This document shows, piece after piece, positions 5,062 through 5,387 of a stretch of DNA of 5,387 nucleotides (position 1 is its first letter; each line of letters starts with the position of its first letter). The translations under genes were made by a program, and so were the position numbers. The notes beneath the pieces are model-generated. The model was not told the origin of the DNA, did not search any database, and saw only the letters and a program-made list of their open reading frames with translations. Source of the DNA: Candidatus Methanoperedentaceae archaeon (GTDB lineage Archaea > Halobacteriota > Methanosarcinia > Methanosarcinales > Methanoperedenaceae); assembly GCA_013331375.1 (NCBI GenBank), contig DUGO01000081.1, positions 3,981 to 9,367 of the forward strand, in the 5' to 3' direction.

Positions 5062-5387
5062 TAGATAGGGGTGCCTTCAGTCTGTGTAAGCTCCCTGAAG
5101 GCGCCCATAAGCACCTTTGTTAGGGGTCCCACTTTCCCGTCTGCGATGGGGCGACCGTCAACTTTTGTGACAGGGGCGACCTCGGCAGCCGTACCAGTAA
5201 CAAAGACCTCATCCGCAGTGTACAGGTCGAACAGCCCCAGGTCCCTTTCGATGACCGTGTGCCCGTGCCTTGCCGCAAGCTCTATCGCGGCTTCCCTTGT
5301 GATGCCCTTGAGGTTGTTGAGCGTGGGGGGCGTGTATATCTTCCCGTTCTTGACTATGAAAATGTTATCGCCTGAGCCCTCCGAGAT
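5058..5387 (-). CDS. ilvE: Branched-chain amino acid aminotransferase, C-terminal part
   Basis: The gene enters from the right edge on the minus strand; 109 C-terminal residues are present and the N-terminal two-thirds, with the PLP lysine, lie outside. The visible part starts [20 protein letters not shown], matching the fold-type IV aminotransferase segment that binds the PLP phosphate region. It continues with [30 protein letters not shown] and the typical end [19 protein letters not shown], closing in TPIY. The enzyme transfers the amino group between glutamate and the keto acids of valine, leucine and isoleucine. The class IV motifs and the [10 protein letters not shown] loop fit IlvE better than D-amino acid transaminase or aminodeoxychorismate lyase. 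The stop is TAG, and the end overlaps the convergent 68-residue gene by four bases. Confidence 0.95.
   Translation of the reverse strand: MSEGSGDNIFIVKNGKIYTPPTLNNLKGITREAAIELAARHGHTVIERDLGLFDLYTADEVFVTGTAAEVAPVTKVDGRPIADGKVGPLTKVLMGAFRELTQTEGTPIY

Overview
This window looks like chromosomal housekeeping DNA from a euryarchaeon, probably a methanogen-related lineage (Methanomicrobia or ANME-like); the exact group cannot be fixed from sequence alone. The archaeal markers are an aRF1-type release factor, a DNA-repair endonuclease Q C-terminus, TATA-like boxes about 25 nt ahead of short leaders, and Shine-Dalgarno sequences matching the anti-SD core (GGTGAT, GGAG, GAGG). ATA and AGG/AGA codons are frequent. 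I see no mobile element, CRISPR array, RNA gene or sign of recent transfer.

Layout, left to right. The C-terminal 146 residues of an EndoQ-like nuclease (+) end 11 nt from the end of a convergent trpC (-). trpC is divergent from prf1 across a 103-nt promoter region. prf1 (aRF1) is followed with zero spacing by hisI. After a 64-nt gap holding a TATA box inside an inverted repeat comes a second (+) operon: two tandem small FMN-binding split-barrel proteins (PNPOx-like), then a histone-deacetylase/acetylpolyamine-amidohydrolase family protein. A further promoter precedes a 68-residue protein of unknown function, whose stop overlaps the stop of a convergent, truncated ilvE (-) running off the right end.

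Three amino-acid biosynthesis genes (trpC, hisI, ilvE) sit singly rather than in their pathway operons, and hisI is tied to the translation-termination gene prf1. The two flavin-type proteins and the deacetylase form a compact, probably co-transcribed unit of unknown joint role.

The main oddity is the start of the deacetylase gene. Its conserved N-terminus, including the HPER motif, is encoded, but no ATG, GTG or TTG precedes it in frame. The best start is an ATA that overlaps the upstream stop as ATAA, eight nt after a good SD. This is either a rare AUA start or a G-to-A change of a standard ATGA overlap. No clearly novel system is evident; the other observations are modest regulatory or architectural points.
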